A stretch of 64,000 nucleotides of DNA from Paracoccaceae bacterium (GCA_017510335.1 JAFWNM010000039.1:41383-105382), one strand, 5' to 3'. Positions 9,899 to 21,084 are shown, counted from the stretch's first letter. Program-made: numbers and translations. Notes: generated by a model from the sequence alone, not told the origin.

Positions 9899-10344
9899 GT
9901 GTCCATGTGGCCGATACGCTACGCTGATCGTAAACTACTTCACCTGCTCTACAAGCCGGATGTGACGAAATTCAAGCTGAAACAAGTCAAGGTAATGGCA
10001 CTACGCCGCGATATGGTGCCCGAACTGCCATGATTCGACCCGCAAACTGCCACGGGCCAGAATTCTGGCGCAATCTGGACAAAATCGCGGCACGCCCCCG
10101 AAACACGCGGCCAGATTGCACGGCATAATGACAACAATCAACGCAATGCATGACCACAGGCCATAAGTCATGAACAATGCCCTTCCATGCACCGGAAAAA
10201 ACCGCCGGGGCTGGCCTTGATTCCAAGTTTTCGTGTCGCCAGAACCTTTAAGTCTTGTATAAATTTTTACGTGTTTAGACTTCGGTAATCCTTGGAATTG
10301 ACCAAGGCCCATGTCGCAACGTCGCATTGATCAGGACAGGTATT
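9899..10344. other. 446-base divergent intergenic region (ATPase / sugar transferase)
   Basis: No gene was seen. The right half is AT-richer. It contains AAGTCT (10250-10255) with AGACTT (10277-10282) flanking a TATAAATT-like stretch, then CCTTGG (10290-10295) with CCAAGG (10302-10307) just upstream of the sugar transferase. These look like operator or promoter elements. Confidence 0.5.
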
Positions 10345-11040
10345 ATGGCTTTCACTTCATCGGACCTTCCCCTTCAGGGCACCCATGCACAGGCGCATAC
10401 ATCGCGCTTGCCACGGAATACGGCCAAGGGGCTGTATGCCAATGGTGGCAAGCGGCTGCTCGATATTGTGCTGGTTGTGCTGTTGTTGCCGATCGCCATT
10501 CCCGTGATTGTTGCCTGCGCATTCCTGCTGGTCGCCAGCGGGTCCAGCCCGTTTTTCGCGCAAACCCGCATTGGCCGGCATGGCAAGGTGTTCCGCATCT
10601 GGAAGTTGCGCACCATGCATGCCGATGCAGAACAGCGTCTGAACGCCATTCTGGCCGCCGACGGCAACTTGCGCGCAGAATGGGACGACAAGCAGAAACT
10701 GCGCAACGACCCCCGGATCACAAAATTCGGGCATATCCTGCGGCAGACATCCCTTGATGAACTGCCCCAGCTTTTGAACGTGCTGCGCGGCGATATGAGC
10801 CTGCTTGGCCCCCGCCCCATGCTGCCTGAACAGCGTTCGCTGTATGGCGCGTCACTGCCTGTCTATCTGGCGCTTCGTCCGGGGATTTCCGGACTGTGGC
10901 AGGTGACCGAACGCAATGATGCCAGTTTTGAACAACGTGCCCGCATTGATGCCACCTATGGCGCAACGCTGAGTTTCGCAAATGACCTGCGCCTTGTCTG
11001 GAAAACCGTTCTGGTGGTCTTGTGCCGCCGCGGAATTTGA
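10345..11040 (+). CDS. Polyprenyl-phosphate sugar-1-phosphate transferase (exopolysaccharide initiation)
   Basis: An inner-membrane phosphoglycosyl transferase of the WbaP/PssY type that loads the first sugar phosphate on a lipid carrier. From ATG 10345 it has 231 residues. One membrane segment (LLDIVLVVLLLPIAIPVIVACAF with its preceding KR) is followed by the cytoplasmic catalytic core: SSPFFAQTRIGR, KVFRIWKLRTM, LDELPQLLNVLRGDMSLLGPRP and RPGISGLWQV. It lacks the extra N-terminal helices of the large form. A rhomboid gene follows six bases downstream. Confidence 0.9.
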   Translation: MAFTSSDLPLQGTHAQAHTSRLPRNTAKGLYANGGKRLLDIVLVVLLLPIAIPVIVACAFLLVASGSSPFFAQTRIGRHGKVFRIWKLRTMHADAEQRLNAILAADGNLRAEWDDKQKLRNDPRITKFGHILRQTSLDELPQLLNVLRGDMSLLGPRPMLPEQRSLYGASLPVYLALRPGISGLWQVTERNDASFEQRARIDATYGATLSFANDLRLVWKTVLVVLCRRGI

Positions 11041-11046
11041 ACAATC

Positions 11047-11784
11047 ATGCGTCTGATCGCCAAACCTTCGGGGCAGCCTCAAAATGATCCCGACCGCTTG
11101 CAACGGGTAGAAGACAATGTCAAAGCGGCGCTTATGGCCCCCAGAAATGTAACCTTCCCAACCAGAACCAACAGCCCCGCCGTGCTGGCGCTGGTGGCTG
11201 CGACATGTTTGCCGGAAATCCTGCTGACCTTGCTTGGCGTGATCATCAGCAGTGCCAATGAATGGCGCATGACGACGATTGCCTACGGGGCGTTCTGGAA
11301 CGGCCTTTTGCAGGGGTGGGACCCCCTGTATCCGTTGCAGCGCGAAGTCATGTTCATCAGCCATGCGTTTTTGCATGGCGGTCTTATGCATCTGCTGGGC
11401 AATATGGTGGCTGTTCTGGCGCTTGGCGGTATCGTCGTGGCCCGCATCGGGCAAAAGGGGTTCTTGCTGCTCTATGCGATCAGCGTGATCGGCGGCGCAG
11501 CGGGCTTTGCCCTTCTGTCGAGCACCGAAACCCCCATGGTTGGCGCGTCAGGCGCAGTTTTCGGCCTGATTGGCGCATGGAAATTCTGGGAATGGCAGGC
11601 CCGCCAGCATTTCGGCAGCCCCATGCGGCCGCTATGGATGTCGCTTCTGGGCCTTGCTGTGCTGAATGTGGTTCTTTGGGTGTTGCTATCGGGCTTGCTG
11701 GCCTGGGAAGCGCATCTTGGCGGGTTCGTCGCGGGTGTGTTGTTTGCGGCACTGGTGACACCGACACTGCGCTATCGCGTGTAG
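11047..11784 (+). CDS. Rhomboid family intramembrane serine protease
   Basis: A polytopic membrane protease of 245 residues. Conserved marks are HGGLMHLLGNMVAVLALG (the HxxxN helix), MVGASGAVFGLIGAW carrying the GxSG nucleophile serine, and EAHLGGFVAGVLF with the catalytic His. About six membrane helices can be read. It begins six bases after the sugar transferase, so it is probably co-transcribed with it; the substrate is unknown. The stop is convergent with, and four bases from, the LytTR gene end. Confidence 0.9.
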   Translation: MRLIAKPSGQPQNDPDRLQRVEDNVKAALMAPRNVTFPTRTNSPAVLALVAATCLPEILLTLLGVIISSANEWRMTTIAYGAFWNGLLQGWDPLYPLQREVMFISHAFLHGGLMHLLGNMVAVLALGGIVVARIGQKGFLLLYAISVIGGAAGFALLSSTETPMVGASGAVFGLIGAWKFWEWQARQHFGSPMRPLWMSLLGLAVLNVVLWVLLSGLLAWEAHLGGFVAGVLFAALVTPTLRYRV

Positions 11785-11787
11785 CTG

Positions 11788-12540
11788 CTATTTCGGCACG
11801 ACGCCGGCGGCGCGCAGGGCCGGCAGGTTTGACCGGCTTACCGGAACGCTTGCCCCGTCAGCCATGATCAGGCTTGTCTTGCCCTGATGGCGTGCGACCT
11901 GCCGGATTTCGGCAGGCACCACCCAGTGCGACCGATGGACCCGCAGACCTATGCCCTGCAACACCGCTTCGGCATCTGCCATGCGCATCAACACCAGCTC
12001 CGACCCGTTTTGCGTGACAACATTCAGGTAATGGTCCTGCGCTTCAAGGCGGATCAGCGGCCCGCGCTTGTGCAATGGCAAGCGCGCCAGAAACGCATCT
12101 GCCGACACGTCCTTGACGCCACCTGCTGCATCGGCAGGGCGCAACCATGCCACCACTGCGTGAATGGCCCCCACAACCACCACAACAATCATGATCAGCC
12201 ACAGAAGCTTGGCAAACTGCCCCCCCTCCCAGCCAGGAAACAGCCAGACATTCACCCCGAATAGAAGCACACCCAGGACAACTGCATATGCCCCGCTTGC
12301 CGCTGCCCGACTTGCCCTGTGCGCGGGAAGATATCCTTGCACATGCCGCGTGACAAAATGCAGCGCGATGGCAACCCCGACCACGCCGCCCCAATAGCAG
12401 GCACGCGCCAGAAAGGACAACGCGTCCATTGTCCCGAACGGCCCCGCCAAAGTGGCAAGACCCGTCAGCCCCGCCCACAAGAAACCGACCCTGTGCCATT
12501 CACGAAGCGTGACTTGCAGCGCCCTGAAATAAGCAGCCAT
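11788..12540 (-). CDS. Membrane-anchored LytTR-domain transcriptional regulator
   Basis: The 250 residues split into an N-terminal half with about four transmembrane helices (roughly residues 20-135) and a C-terminal LytTR DNA-binding domain (about 150-245). The LytTR marks are IRLEAQDHYLNVVT, VHRSHWVV and SLIMADGASVPVSRSNLPAL. There is no receiver or kinase domain, so any signal is probably sensed directly at the membrane. It is divergent from the DUF2306 gene, 99 bases away, an obvious candidate target. Targets are otherwise unknown. Confidence 0.87.
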   Translation of the reverse strand: MAAYFRALQVTLREWHRVGFLWAGLTGLATLAGPFGTMDALSFLARACYWGGVVGVAIALHFVTRHVQGYLPAHRASRAAASGAYAVVLGVLLFGVNVWLFPGWEGGQFAKLLWLIMIVVVVVGAIHAVVAWLRPADAAGGVKDVSADAFLARLPLHKRGPLIRLEAQDHYLNVVTQNGSELVLMRMADAEAVLQGIGLRVHRSHWVVPAEIRQVARHQGKTSLIMADGASVPVSRSNLPALRAAGVVPK

Positions 12541-12639
12541 TCACGAAATCCCCCGACAGTCGACGCAGCCTTTATTGCCGCGCCACCCTGCCCAATGCAA
12601 ACCCTGCTGCAGAAATTCAACAGATGGAATGGCACATAA

Positions 12640-13044
12640 ATGACACTGAACCTGCACCCGCTTTTGACCACAACATTGGCAATCCAGCTTCATACCGCCA
12701 GCGCGCTGGTTGCAATAATCGTCACATTGCTGATTTTCACGCGCCCACGGGGGTCAGGCGCACACCGCGTCCTTGGCTGGATATGGGTTTGTGCCATGTT
12801 GGGTGTCGCCATCACCAGCTTTGGCATTTCGCGCGATGGCCCGGTCTGGGGGTATGGGTGGATACATCTGCTCTCTGCCTGGGTGATTGCGGGCATTATT
12901 TATGCGATTATCCAGATCAGGCGCGGGCGCGTCGCACGCCACCGCGGCATGATGCTGGGCATCGTCTGGGGCGGGCTGGTCATCGCAGGTGCCTTCACCC
13001 TGGCGCCCGGCCGCATCATGCACGCGGTTCTCCTCGGGGGCTAG
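12640..13044 (+). CDS. DUF2306-type small membrane protein
   Basis: This 134-residue protein has four predicted transmembrane helices. The first carries LQLHTASALVAIIVTLL-like histidine and serine residues, and HRVLGWIWV and ARHRGMMLGIVWGG are typical of DUF2306. The function of the family is not established; heme or quinone binding has been suggested by its conserved histidines but nothing here proves it. It is divergent from the LytTR regulator. Confidence 0.75.
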   Translation: MTLNLHPLLTTTLAIQLHTASALVAIIVTLLIFTRPRGSGAHRVLGWIWVCAMLGVAITSFGISRDGPVWGYGWIHLLSAWVIAGIIYAIIQIRRGRVARHRGMMLGIVWGGLVIAGAFTLAPGRIMHAVLLGG

Positions 13045-13045
13045 C

Positions 13046-13091
13046 GCATGTTCAGGAAGCTCAGAACCGGTCCCTGATTCTGGGCAGCATG
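13046..13091. repeat. Intergenic hairpin repeat, copy 1
   Basis: It begins GCATGTTCAGGAAGCTCAGA and ends in GGGCAGCATG. A stem GCTCAGAA/TTCTGGGC can form with one G-T pair. A second copy with the same layout lies at 23480-23525. It is placed between the DUF2306 gene and the folD end, so it may act as a terminator or be a dispersed repeat. Confidence 0.5.
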
Positions 13092-13093
13092 GC

Positions 13094-13984
13094 CTATGCA
13101 GTCAACCCTTCAGGTTCCGCCAACCCTGTGGCACGACATGCCGCCGTCACTGTATTGGCCAGCAAACATGCAATGGTCATGGGTCCAACGCCCCCCGGCA
13201 CCGGGGTGATTGCCCCGGCAACGGCGGCGGCGCTGTCGAAATGCACATCCCCCACCAGTTTGGTGCGCCCTTCGCGCTCCACACGGTTAATGCCCACATC
13301 AATGACCGTCGCCCCCGGTTTGATCCAGTCCCCCGGTATCATTTCTGCGCGCCCCACTGCTGCAACCAGAATATCAGCGCTGCGGCACATGGCAGGCAGA
13401 TCTTTCGTGCGCGAATGGGCAATGGTGACAGTGCAACTGTCCCCCAACAAAAGCTGCGCCATGGGCTTGCCCACAATATTGGACCGCCCCACGACCACAG
13501 CGTGCATGCCCGACAAATCGCCGTGATGCTCGCGCAGCATCATCAGACAGCCCAGTGGCGTGCAGGGCACCATGCTTTTCTGTCCGGTTCCCAACAGCCC
13601 GACATTGGAAATGTGGAACCCGTCCACATCCTTGGCGGGATCAATCGCATTGATAACCAGATCAGAATCCAGATGCGCCGGAAGCGGCAATTGCACAAGA
13701 ATGCCATGCACCTGCGGGTCGTGGTTCAGGCGGTCAATCACCCCAAGCAATTCCGCTTCCGATATATCATCCGCCAGCTTGTGCTCGTAGGAGTTCATGC
13801 CCACTTCAACAGTCTGCTTACCCTTGGAGCGAACATAAACCTGGCTTGCAGGATCTTCGCCCACCAAAACCACCGCCAGTCCGGGCGTCAGGTCGTGATC
13901 TGCCTTCAGGCGCGCGACATGTGCCGCCACCCGCGCGCGCACCCGCGCCGCAAATTCCTTACCATCGATAACAGCTGCGCTCAT
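13094..13984 (-). CDS. folD: Methylene-THF dehydrogenase / methenyl-THF cyclohydrolase
   Basis: A bifunctional cytosolic enzyme linking methylene-, methenyl- and formyl-tetrahydrofolate. The 296 residues carry the catalytic Tyr/Lys segment [15 protein letters not shown], the LPLPAHLD loop, the VPCTPLGCL loop, the dinucleotide-binding [18 protein letters not shown], and the C-terminal [12 protein letters not shown]-like block ([18 protein letters not shown]). It is 144 bases downstream of fhs on the same strand reading toward lower coordinates, so the two one-carbon genes sit together. Confidence 0.96.
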   Translation of the reverse strand: MSAAVIDGKEFAARVRARVAAHVARLKADHDLTPGLAVVLVGEDPASQVYVRSKGKQTVEVGMNSYEHKLADDISEAELLGVIDRLNHDPQVHGILVQLPLPAHLDSDLVINAIDPAKDVDGFHISNVGLLGTGQKSMVPCTPLGCLMMLREHHGDLSGMHAVVVGRSNIVGKPMAQLLLGDSCTVTIAHSRTKDLPAMCRSADILVAAVGRAEMIPGDWIKPGATVIDVGINRVEREGRTKLVGDVHFDSAAAVAGAITPVPGGVGPMTIACLLANTVTAACRATGLAEPEGLTA

Positions 13985-14128
13985 GTCTTGATCCTTCTTT
14001 CAGTTTTCCCCGAAACGCCTGTCTCAAGGGGCGGGTTATCCGTTTGCAGATGGGCCTGTAGGGGATGGTGGGCGGGGCGATGCGCCCGGAACGGGCGCGA
14101 GCGTCCGACCATCATCCCCCCTCAGCGC
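13985..14128. other. Spacer between fhs and folD with GC-rich hairpin
   Basis: A stem GCGCCCG (14082-14088) and CGGGCGC (14092-14098) with a three-base loop lies shortly after the fhs end. No T tract follows, so it is not a clear terminator. Confidence 0.3.
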
Positions 14129-15805
<1,677 letters not shown>

Positions 15806-15961
15806 GTCTCTCTCTTCCCTGCGGTCGTTTGTCGCTGCTGCGACAGCTATAACGGTGCCCTGCCGGATACACAGCCGCGATTGCGACATTTTCGGCACCG
15901 GAAACGCCTTTCATATTTCCGATTGGAAACCAAAGGCCATGAGCGGGAAACCTGCGCCGCC

Positions 15962-15998
15962 CAAAGAAAAAGGCACGGGGGCCTGCCCCGTGCCTTCT
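15962..15998 (-). terminator. Strong intrinsic terminator after the nuclease-like gene
   Basis: The perfect 11-base arms AAGGCACGGGG (15970-15980) and CCCCGTGCCTT (15986-15996) are followed on the minus strand by TTTTTCTTT. It ends transcription from asd and the nuclease-like gene before fhs. Confidence 0.85.
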
Positions 15999-16020
15999 TA
16001 ATCATCGTTTGTTTGAGAAC

Positions 16021-16548
16021 TCAATCTGACATGACATCTGGGGGCGTCGCCTCGTCAGAGATCAGAAGACACCACGGAACTTCAGTGGAGTCCGTTTCCC
16101 ACGCGACCGCCAAACCCCTATCCAGCAACTCCTTGCTAAGACTCAACCAACGATCAGAGCGGAAGCGCTGGATATCTGCAAGCATTCTACCAGACCAAAC
16201 ATCGTATTGAACATCCTTCAGCCTGATGCTTGTTCCAACGGGATAAAGGCGCTCAACTTGCTGCTTTGCACGTAAACCCCACTCCTGCTCTTTCTCACAT
16301 GCTGCTCCCCGAATTTCAGGCGCATCGATACCACGAACTCTTATTGAGTAGTGAGCAATCAATCCAGGCCATAGGGCTACTACTGCTTCCACAGTATCAC
16401 CATCAATCACCCGGACCACTTCTGCCGTATAGGGGCCTTCAAAAACAGTCGTTCGACTTCTAACGTCCAATTCGGATGCCGAAGCAAAGCTGAATGAAGC
16501 AATCAAGCTGATCACAGCACCACAAGAAAAGAGTTTCAAGCGCATCAT
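16021..16548 (-). CDS. Exported staphylococcal-nuclease-like (SNase/TNase fold) protein
   Basis: From ATG 16548, seven bases after GGAAGGAAA, the protein has 175 residues and a signal peptide (RLKLFSCGAVISLIASFSFASA). The SNase fold is suggested by VVRVIDGDTVEAVV, IRVRGIDAPEIRG and YDVWSGRMLADI, the last replacing the usual YGR segment. The calcium and catalytic Arg/Glu positions look partly kept, but activity is not certain. Base composition is clearly less GC-rich than asd and fhs on either side, which suggests horizontal gain. It lies 33 bases after asd and has its own terminator. Confidence 0.75.
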   Translation of the reverse strand: MMRLKLFSCGAVISLIASFSFASASELDVRSRTTVFEGPYTAEVVRVIDGDTVEAVVALWPGLIAHYSIRVRGIDAPEIRGAACEKEQEWGLRAKQQVERLYPVGTSIRLKDVQYDVWSGRMLADIQRFRSDRWLSLSKELLDRGLAVAWETDSTEVPWCLLISDEATPPDVMSD

Positions 16549-16581
16549 GCAAGCTTTCCTTCCGATTGACAAACTAAAGCT

Positions 16582-17604
16582 TCACCCCTTTTTCAGGCAG
16601 CGGTTCCCCAGCACTTCGGCAATCTGGACCGCGTTCAGGGCCGCGCCCTTGCGCAGGTTGTCGGACACACACCACAGGTTCAGCCCGTTATCGATGGTCG
16701 AATCCTGACGGATGCGGCTGATATAGGTCGCATAGTCGCCCACACATTCCACCGGCGTCATGTAGCCGCCGGCCTCGCGCTTGTCGATCACCAGAATGCC
16801 GGGCGCTTCGCGCAGGATCTCGCGCGCCTCGTCCTCGTCCAGAAAATCCTCGAATTCGATATTGATGGATTCCGAATGCCCCACGAAAACCGGCACGCGC
16901 ACACATGTCGCCGTGACCTTGATTTTGGGGTCGATGATTTTCTTGGTTTCGACGACCATTTTCCATTCTTCCTTGGTCGACCCGTCTTCCATGAACACAT
17001 CGATATGGGGAATGACATTGAACGCGATCTGTTTGGGATACACTTTCGGGGCCACTTCCTGACCAGGGACATAGACGCCCTTGGTCTGGTTCCACAGTTC
17101 GTCAATGGCGTCCTTGCCCGACCCGGACACTGACTGATAGGTGCTGACCACAACACGCTTGATGCGCGCACGGTCATGCAGCGGTTTGAGGGCAACAACC
17201 ATCTGTGCGGTCGAACAGTTGGGGTTGGCGATGATGTTTTTCTTGGTGTAGCCGTCCACGGCTTCCGCGTTCACTTCCGGCACCACCAACGGCACGTCGG
17301 GATCATAGCGATACAGCGACGAATTATCGATGACCACACAGCCCGCCTTGGCCGCGATGGGGGCGTATTTCTTGGTTGCGTCGGACCCGATGGCAAACAG
17401 CGCCATATCCCAGCCCGTGAAATCGAACTGTTCGATGTCCTGACATTTCAAAGTTCGGTCGCCAAAGCTGATTTCAGTGCCCTGAGAACGGCGTGACGCC
17501 AGCGCCACGATCTCATCCACCGGAAACTCGCGTTCGGCGAGGATATTCAGCATTTCGCGGCCCACATTGCCCGTGGCACCCGCAACGACGACTTTATAGC
17601 CCAT
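16582..17604 (-). CDS. asd: Aspartate-semialdehyde dehydrogenase
   Basis: Reduces aspartyl phosphate to aspartate semialdehyde on the path to lysine, threonine and methionine. ATG 17604, with AAGGAGG upstream, gives MGYKVVVAGATGNVGREML, the usual NADP-binding start, and 340 residues. The catalytic cysteine is Cys130 in IANPNCSTAQ, the STYQSVSGSGKDAIDEL segment follows, and the substrate-binding RVPVFVGHSESINIEF is present. Confidence 0.96.
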   Translation of the reverse strand: MGYKVVVAGATGNVGREMLNILAEREFPVDEIVALASRRSQGTEISFGDRTLKCQDIEQFDFTGWDMALFAIGSDATKKYAPIAAKAGCVVIDNSSLYRYDPDVPLVVPEVNAEAVDGYTKKNIIANPNCSTAQMVVALKPLHDRARIKRVVVSTYQSVSGSGKDAIDELWNQTKGVYVPGQEVAPKVYPKQIAFNVIPHIDVFMEDGSTKEEWKMVVETKKIIDPKIKVTATCVRVPVFVGHSESINIEFEDFLDEDEAREILREAPGILVIDKREAGGYMTPVECVGDYATYISRIRQDSTIDNGLNLWCVSDNLRKGAALNAVQIAEVLGNRCLKKG

Positions 17605-17898
17605 TTCGGCCTCCTTGAAATCAAGTGAGGGGGGCATACCGCATCCTTGGCCAAAGGTGAAGGGGCGCTGACATGTCGCGCGCCGTGCATGGCCCGTATT
17701 CGGCCTGTCCGGCGCCCGGCCCCAAAGGTGCCATAGCGTCAAATTTCACAATCGCACAAAATAACTGCATATCGCACATTAATTAATCACGCATTGGCGC
17801 AAATCATAGCAAGTGTGCACATTCCACAGCCCTGCACGCGGCGGGGCTGGATTGCGCCCCTGCGGCCTTGTTAGCGACAACCCAAACAAGAGGTGCGC
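17605..17898. promoter_or_regulatory. asd / urease divergent region with 20-base-spaced direct repeat
   Basis: ATCGCACA occurs at 17751-17758 and again at 17771-17778, exactly two helical turns apart, followed by the palindromic ATTAATTAAT. The region separates asd (minus) from ureD (plus) and should hold the urease promoter. No sigma-54 site was found. Confidence 0.4.
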
Positions 17899-18708
17899 AT
17901 GATCCCGCTAAAACTGCCCGACCCCCACCAGCGCAGCAAGGGCATTGCCCGTGCCAGCTTCATGGCGCGGGGCGGGCGAACAGTGCTGGACCAGCTTTTC
18001 CAGCAAGGGTCCGGCAAACTGATCTTGCTGCCCGGGCCGGAACTGGTGTTTCTGAACACTTCTGGCGGGTTGACGGGCGGGGACAGGTTGTCGCTGAATA
18101 TTACCCTTGGCACAGATTGCCGCCTGACAGCCACGACCCAGACCGCAGAACGCGCCTATCGCAGCACATCAGGGGCGGCGCATGTGGATATCGCGCTGCA
18201 AGTGGGCGATGGCGCGCATCTGGACTGGCTGCCACAAGAAACCATCCTGTTTGATGCCGCGCAATTGCGGCGGCGCACCATTGTCACCCTTGGGGCGGGC
18301 GCAAGTTGCCTGATGGCCGAAACTGTGGTTCTGGGGCGCGCTGCCATGGGCGAACAGGTCACCGCGCTGGATTTCCACGACTGGCGGCTGGTGCAGCAAG
18401 GCGACACCCCCTGCCATGCCGAAGCGCTGGCGCTGGATGCCGCGCGCCTGAACAGCCGTGCTGCAGGTTTGGCGGGCATGCGCGCGTTTGCCACGCTTGT
18501 TCTGGTGGGCGATGGCGCGGCCGACAAGCTGGCGCTGGCACGCGCCGCCCTGCACCCCGACCCCGATGTAAACGCCGCCGCATCCGCGCTGCCGGGGCGG
18601 TTGGTCGTGCGCCTGATGGCGCGTGACAACTGGCCGTTGCGCAAACAGATGGTGCGCCTGTTGCAGGCGCTGCGCCCTTCCGCCCTTCCCCGTGTCTGGC
18701 AAATGTGA
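17899..18708 (+). CDS. ureD: Urease accessory protein UreD
   Basis: First urease gene; UreD binds apo-urease and helps UreFG insert nickel. ATG 17899 is preceded by AAGAGGTG; an in-frame GTG two codons earlier is the alternative. The 269 residues include HQRSKGIARASF, LFLNTSGGLTGGD-like FLNTSGGLTGGDRL, TTQTAERAYR and LPQETILFDAA, all typical of UreD. ureA follows 10 bases after its stop. Confidence 0.95.
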   Translation: MIPLKLPDPHQRSKGIARASFMARGGRTVLDQLFQQGSGKLILLPGPELVFLNTSGGLTGGDRLSLNITLGTDCRLTATTQTAERAYRSTSGAAHVDIALQVGDGAHLDWLPQETILFDAAQLRRRTIVTLGAGASCLMAETVVLGRAAMGEQVTALDFHDWRLVQQGDTPCHAEALALDAARLNSRAAGLAGMRAFATLVLVGDGAADKLALARAALHPDPDVNAAASALPGRLVVRLMARDNWPLRKQMVRLLQALRPSALPRVWQM

Positions 18709-18718
18709 GTGAATCGTC

Positions 18719-19036
18719 ATGAACCTGAACCCTCGTGAAAAAGACAAGCTTCTGGTGGCACTGGCTGCCATGGTCGCGCGCAACCGGCTGGCGCGCGGGG
18801 TGAAGCTGAACCACCCCGAAGCCATCGCGCTGATCACGGATTATGTCGTCGAAGGGGCGCGCGACGGGCGCAGCGTGGCCGACCTGATGCAGGCAGGCGC
18901 GCATGTCATCACCGCTGATCAATGCATGGACGGCATTCCATCCATGATCCATTCCGTGCAGGTCGAAGCCACGTTTCCCGATGGCACGAAGCTGGTCACT
19001 GTTCACCACCCTATCCGCGAAAAGGCAAGCGCATGA
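18719..19036 (+). CDS. ureA: Urease gamma subunit
   Basis: Small structural subunit of urease, 105 residues. [34 protein letters not shown] and [18 protein letters not shown] are the expected blocks. Its stop overlaps the ureB start (ATGA at 19033-19036), giving coupled synthesis of the subunits. Confidence 0.97.
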   Translation: MNLNPREKDKLLVALAAMVARNRLARGVKLNHPEAIALITDYVVEGARDGRSVADLMQAGAHVITADQCMDGIPSMIHSVQVEATFPDGTKLVTVHHPIREKASA

Positions 19037-19338
19037 TCCCCGGAGAGATTTTTACCCCTGATGGCGAATTGGACGTGAACGCGGGCCAGCCGGTCACTGT
19101 GCTGATGGTGGCCAATACCGGCGACCGCCCCATTCAGGTTGGCAGCCATTTCCATTTCGCCGAGGCCAATGCCGGCCTTGATTTCGACCGCGCTGCCGCA
19201 CGCGGGCTGCGGCTGGACATTCCCGCAGGAACGGCCGTGCGCTTTGAACCGGGCCAGCGGCGCGATGTGTCGCTGGTGCCCTATGGCGGGGCGCGCGTGG
19301 TTTACGGGTTCAATGCCAAGGTTATGGGGGCGCTGTAA
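19033..19338 (+). CDS. ureB: Urease beta subunit
   Basis: 101-residue structural subunit starting [47 protein letters not shown] and GFNAKVMG are family hallmarks. It overlaps ureA by four bases, and ureC begins at the next base after its stop. Confidence 0.97.
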   Translation: MIPGEIFTPDGELDVNAGQPVTVLMVANTGDRPIQVGSHFHFAEANAGLDFDRAAARGLRLDIPAGTAVRFEPGQRRDVSLVPYGGARVVYGFNAKVMGAL

Positions 19339-21084
19339 ATGTCATACAAGATCACACGCGCAGCCTATGCCGACATGTATGGCCCCACTGTGGGCGACAA
19401 GGTGCGGCTGGGCGACACCGATTTGATCATTGAAGTGGAACGCGACATTATCGCAGAACGCTCTGGCAGCGGGACTGGCCCCAATGCCCTGTACTACGGC
19501 GAAGAAGTCAAGTTCGGCGGCGGCAAGGTCATCCGCGACGGGATGGGCCAGTCGCAACTGACGCGCGCACAGGGGGCCATGGACACGGTCATCACCAACG
19601 CGCTGATCGTGGATTACACGGGCATCATCAAGGCCGATGTGGGCCTGCGCGGCGGGCGGATTGCCAAGATCGGCAAGGCCGGAAACCCCGACACCCAACC
19701 CGGTGTTGATGTCATCATCGGGCCGGGCACCGAAATCATCGCGGGCGAAGGCAAGATCCTGACCGCTGGCGGGTTTGATGCGCATATCCATTTCATCTGC
19801 CCGCAACAGATTGACGATGCGCTGCATTCGGGCCTGACCACCATGCTGGGCGGCGGCACCGGCCCCGCACATGGCACGCTGGCCACCACCTGCACCCCCG
19901 GCCCGTGGCATCTGGGGCGCATGATGCAAGCCGCGGATGCATTTCCCATGAACCTGGCCTTCGCGGGCAAGGGCAATGCCAGCCTGCCCGATGCGTTGCA
20001 TGAACAGGTGCGCGCAGGCGCAGCAGCCCTGAAACTGCACGAAGATTGGGGCACCACCCCCGCCGCCATTGATTGCTGCCTGTCCGTGGCTGAGGAAACC
20101 GATATTCAGGTGATGATCCACACCGATACACTCAATGAATCGGGGTTTGTGGAAAACACGCTTGCCGCCATCAAGGGCCGCACCATCCACGCCTTCCATA
20201 CCGAAGGGGCCGGCGGCGGCCATGCGCCCGACATTATCAAGGTGGTCAGCAGCCAGAACATTCTGCCCAGCTCCACCAACCCGACCATGCCTTACACGGT
20301 CAACACCATCGAAGAACATCTGGACATGCTGATGGTGTGCCACCATCTGGACCGCAAGGTGCCCGAGGATGTGGCTTTTGCCGAATCCCGCATCCGGCGC
20401 GAAACCATCGCGGCCGAAGATATCTTGCATGACATGGGCGCGTTTTCCGTTATTTCGTCCGACAGTCAGGCCATGGGCCGCGTGGGCGAAGTGATCACGC
20501 GCACATGGCAGACCGCCCACAAAATGAAACAGCAACGCGGGCGGCTGGCAGAAGAAACCGGCAATAACGACAATTTCCGCGTGCGTCGCTATATTGCGAA
20601 ATACACGATCAACCCCGCCATTGTGCATGGCCTGTCGCGCCATATCGGCAGCGTGGAAGAAGGCAAACGCGCCGATCTGGTGCTGTGGTCACCCGCGTTT
20701 TTCGGCGCGAAGCCTGAAATGGTGCTGTTGGGCGGGTCCATTGTCGTGGCCCAAATGGGCGACCCGAACGCGTCCATCCCTGTGCAGCCCATGCATTCGC
20801 GGCCCATGTTCGGCGCGTTCGGGCGTGCGGTCGAACGCTCTGCCGTGGTGTTTGTGTCGCAAGCAGGCCAGTCGGCGGGCATTGGTGCGGAACTGGGACT
20901 AGCGAAAACCACGCTTGCGGTGGAAAACTGCCGCGGCATTGCCAAGGCCGACATGCGCCTGAACAGCGCGACCCCCCATATAGATGTGGACCCCGAAACC
21001 TATGAAGTGCGCGCAGACGGCGTGTTGCTGACCTGCGAACCGGCCACCGAACTGCCCCTTGCCCAGCGCTATTTCTTGTTCTGA
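19339..21084 (+). CDS. ureC: Urease alpha (catalytic) subunit
   Basis: Hydrolyses urea to ammonia and carbamate at a two-nickel centre. The nickel-bridging, carbamylated lysine is Lys232 in ALKLHEDWG. The metal-binding DAHIHF, the [16 protein letters not shown] block and the mobile-flap region MVCHHLD are present. At 581 residues it is about 14 longer than the usual 567. The extra residues lie between IEVERD and [11 protein letters not shown] (about residues 37-50), where most ureases read directly across. The rest is collinear with the family. Confidence 0.97.
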   Translation: MSYKITRAAYADMYGPTVGDKVRLGDTDLIIEVERDIIAERSGSGTGPNALYYGEEVKFGGGKVIRDGMGQSQLTRAQGAMDTVITNALIVDYTGIIKADVGLRGGRIAKIGKAGNPDTQPGVDVIIGPGTEIIAGEGKILTAGGFDAHIHFICPQQIDDALHSGLTTMLGGGTGPAHGTLATTCTPGPWHLGRMMQAADAFPMNLAFAGKGNASLPDALHEQVRAGAAALKLHEDWGTTPAAIDCCLSVAEETDIQVMIHTDTLNESGFVENTLAAIKGRTIHAFHTEGAGGGHAPDIIKVVSSQNILPSSTNPTMPYTVNTIEEHLDMLMVCHHLDRKVPEDVAFAESRIRRETIAAEDILHDMGAFSVISSDSQAMGRVGEVITRTWQTAHKMKQQRGRLAEETGNNDNFRVRRYIAKYTINPAIVHGLSRHIGSVEEGKRADLVLWSPAFFGAKPEMVLLGGSIVVAQMGDPNASIPVQPMHSRPMFGAFGRAVERSAVVFVSQAGQSAGIGAELGLAKTTLAVENCRGIAKADMRLNSATPHIDVDPETYEVRADGVLLTCEPATELPLAQRYFLF

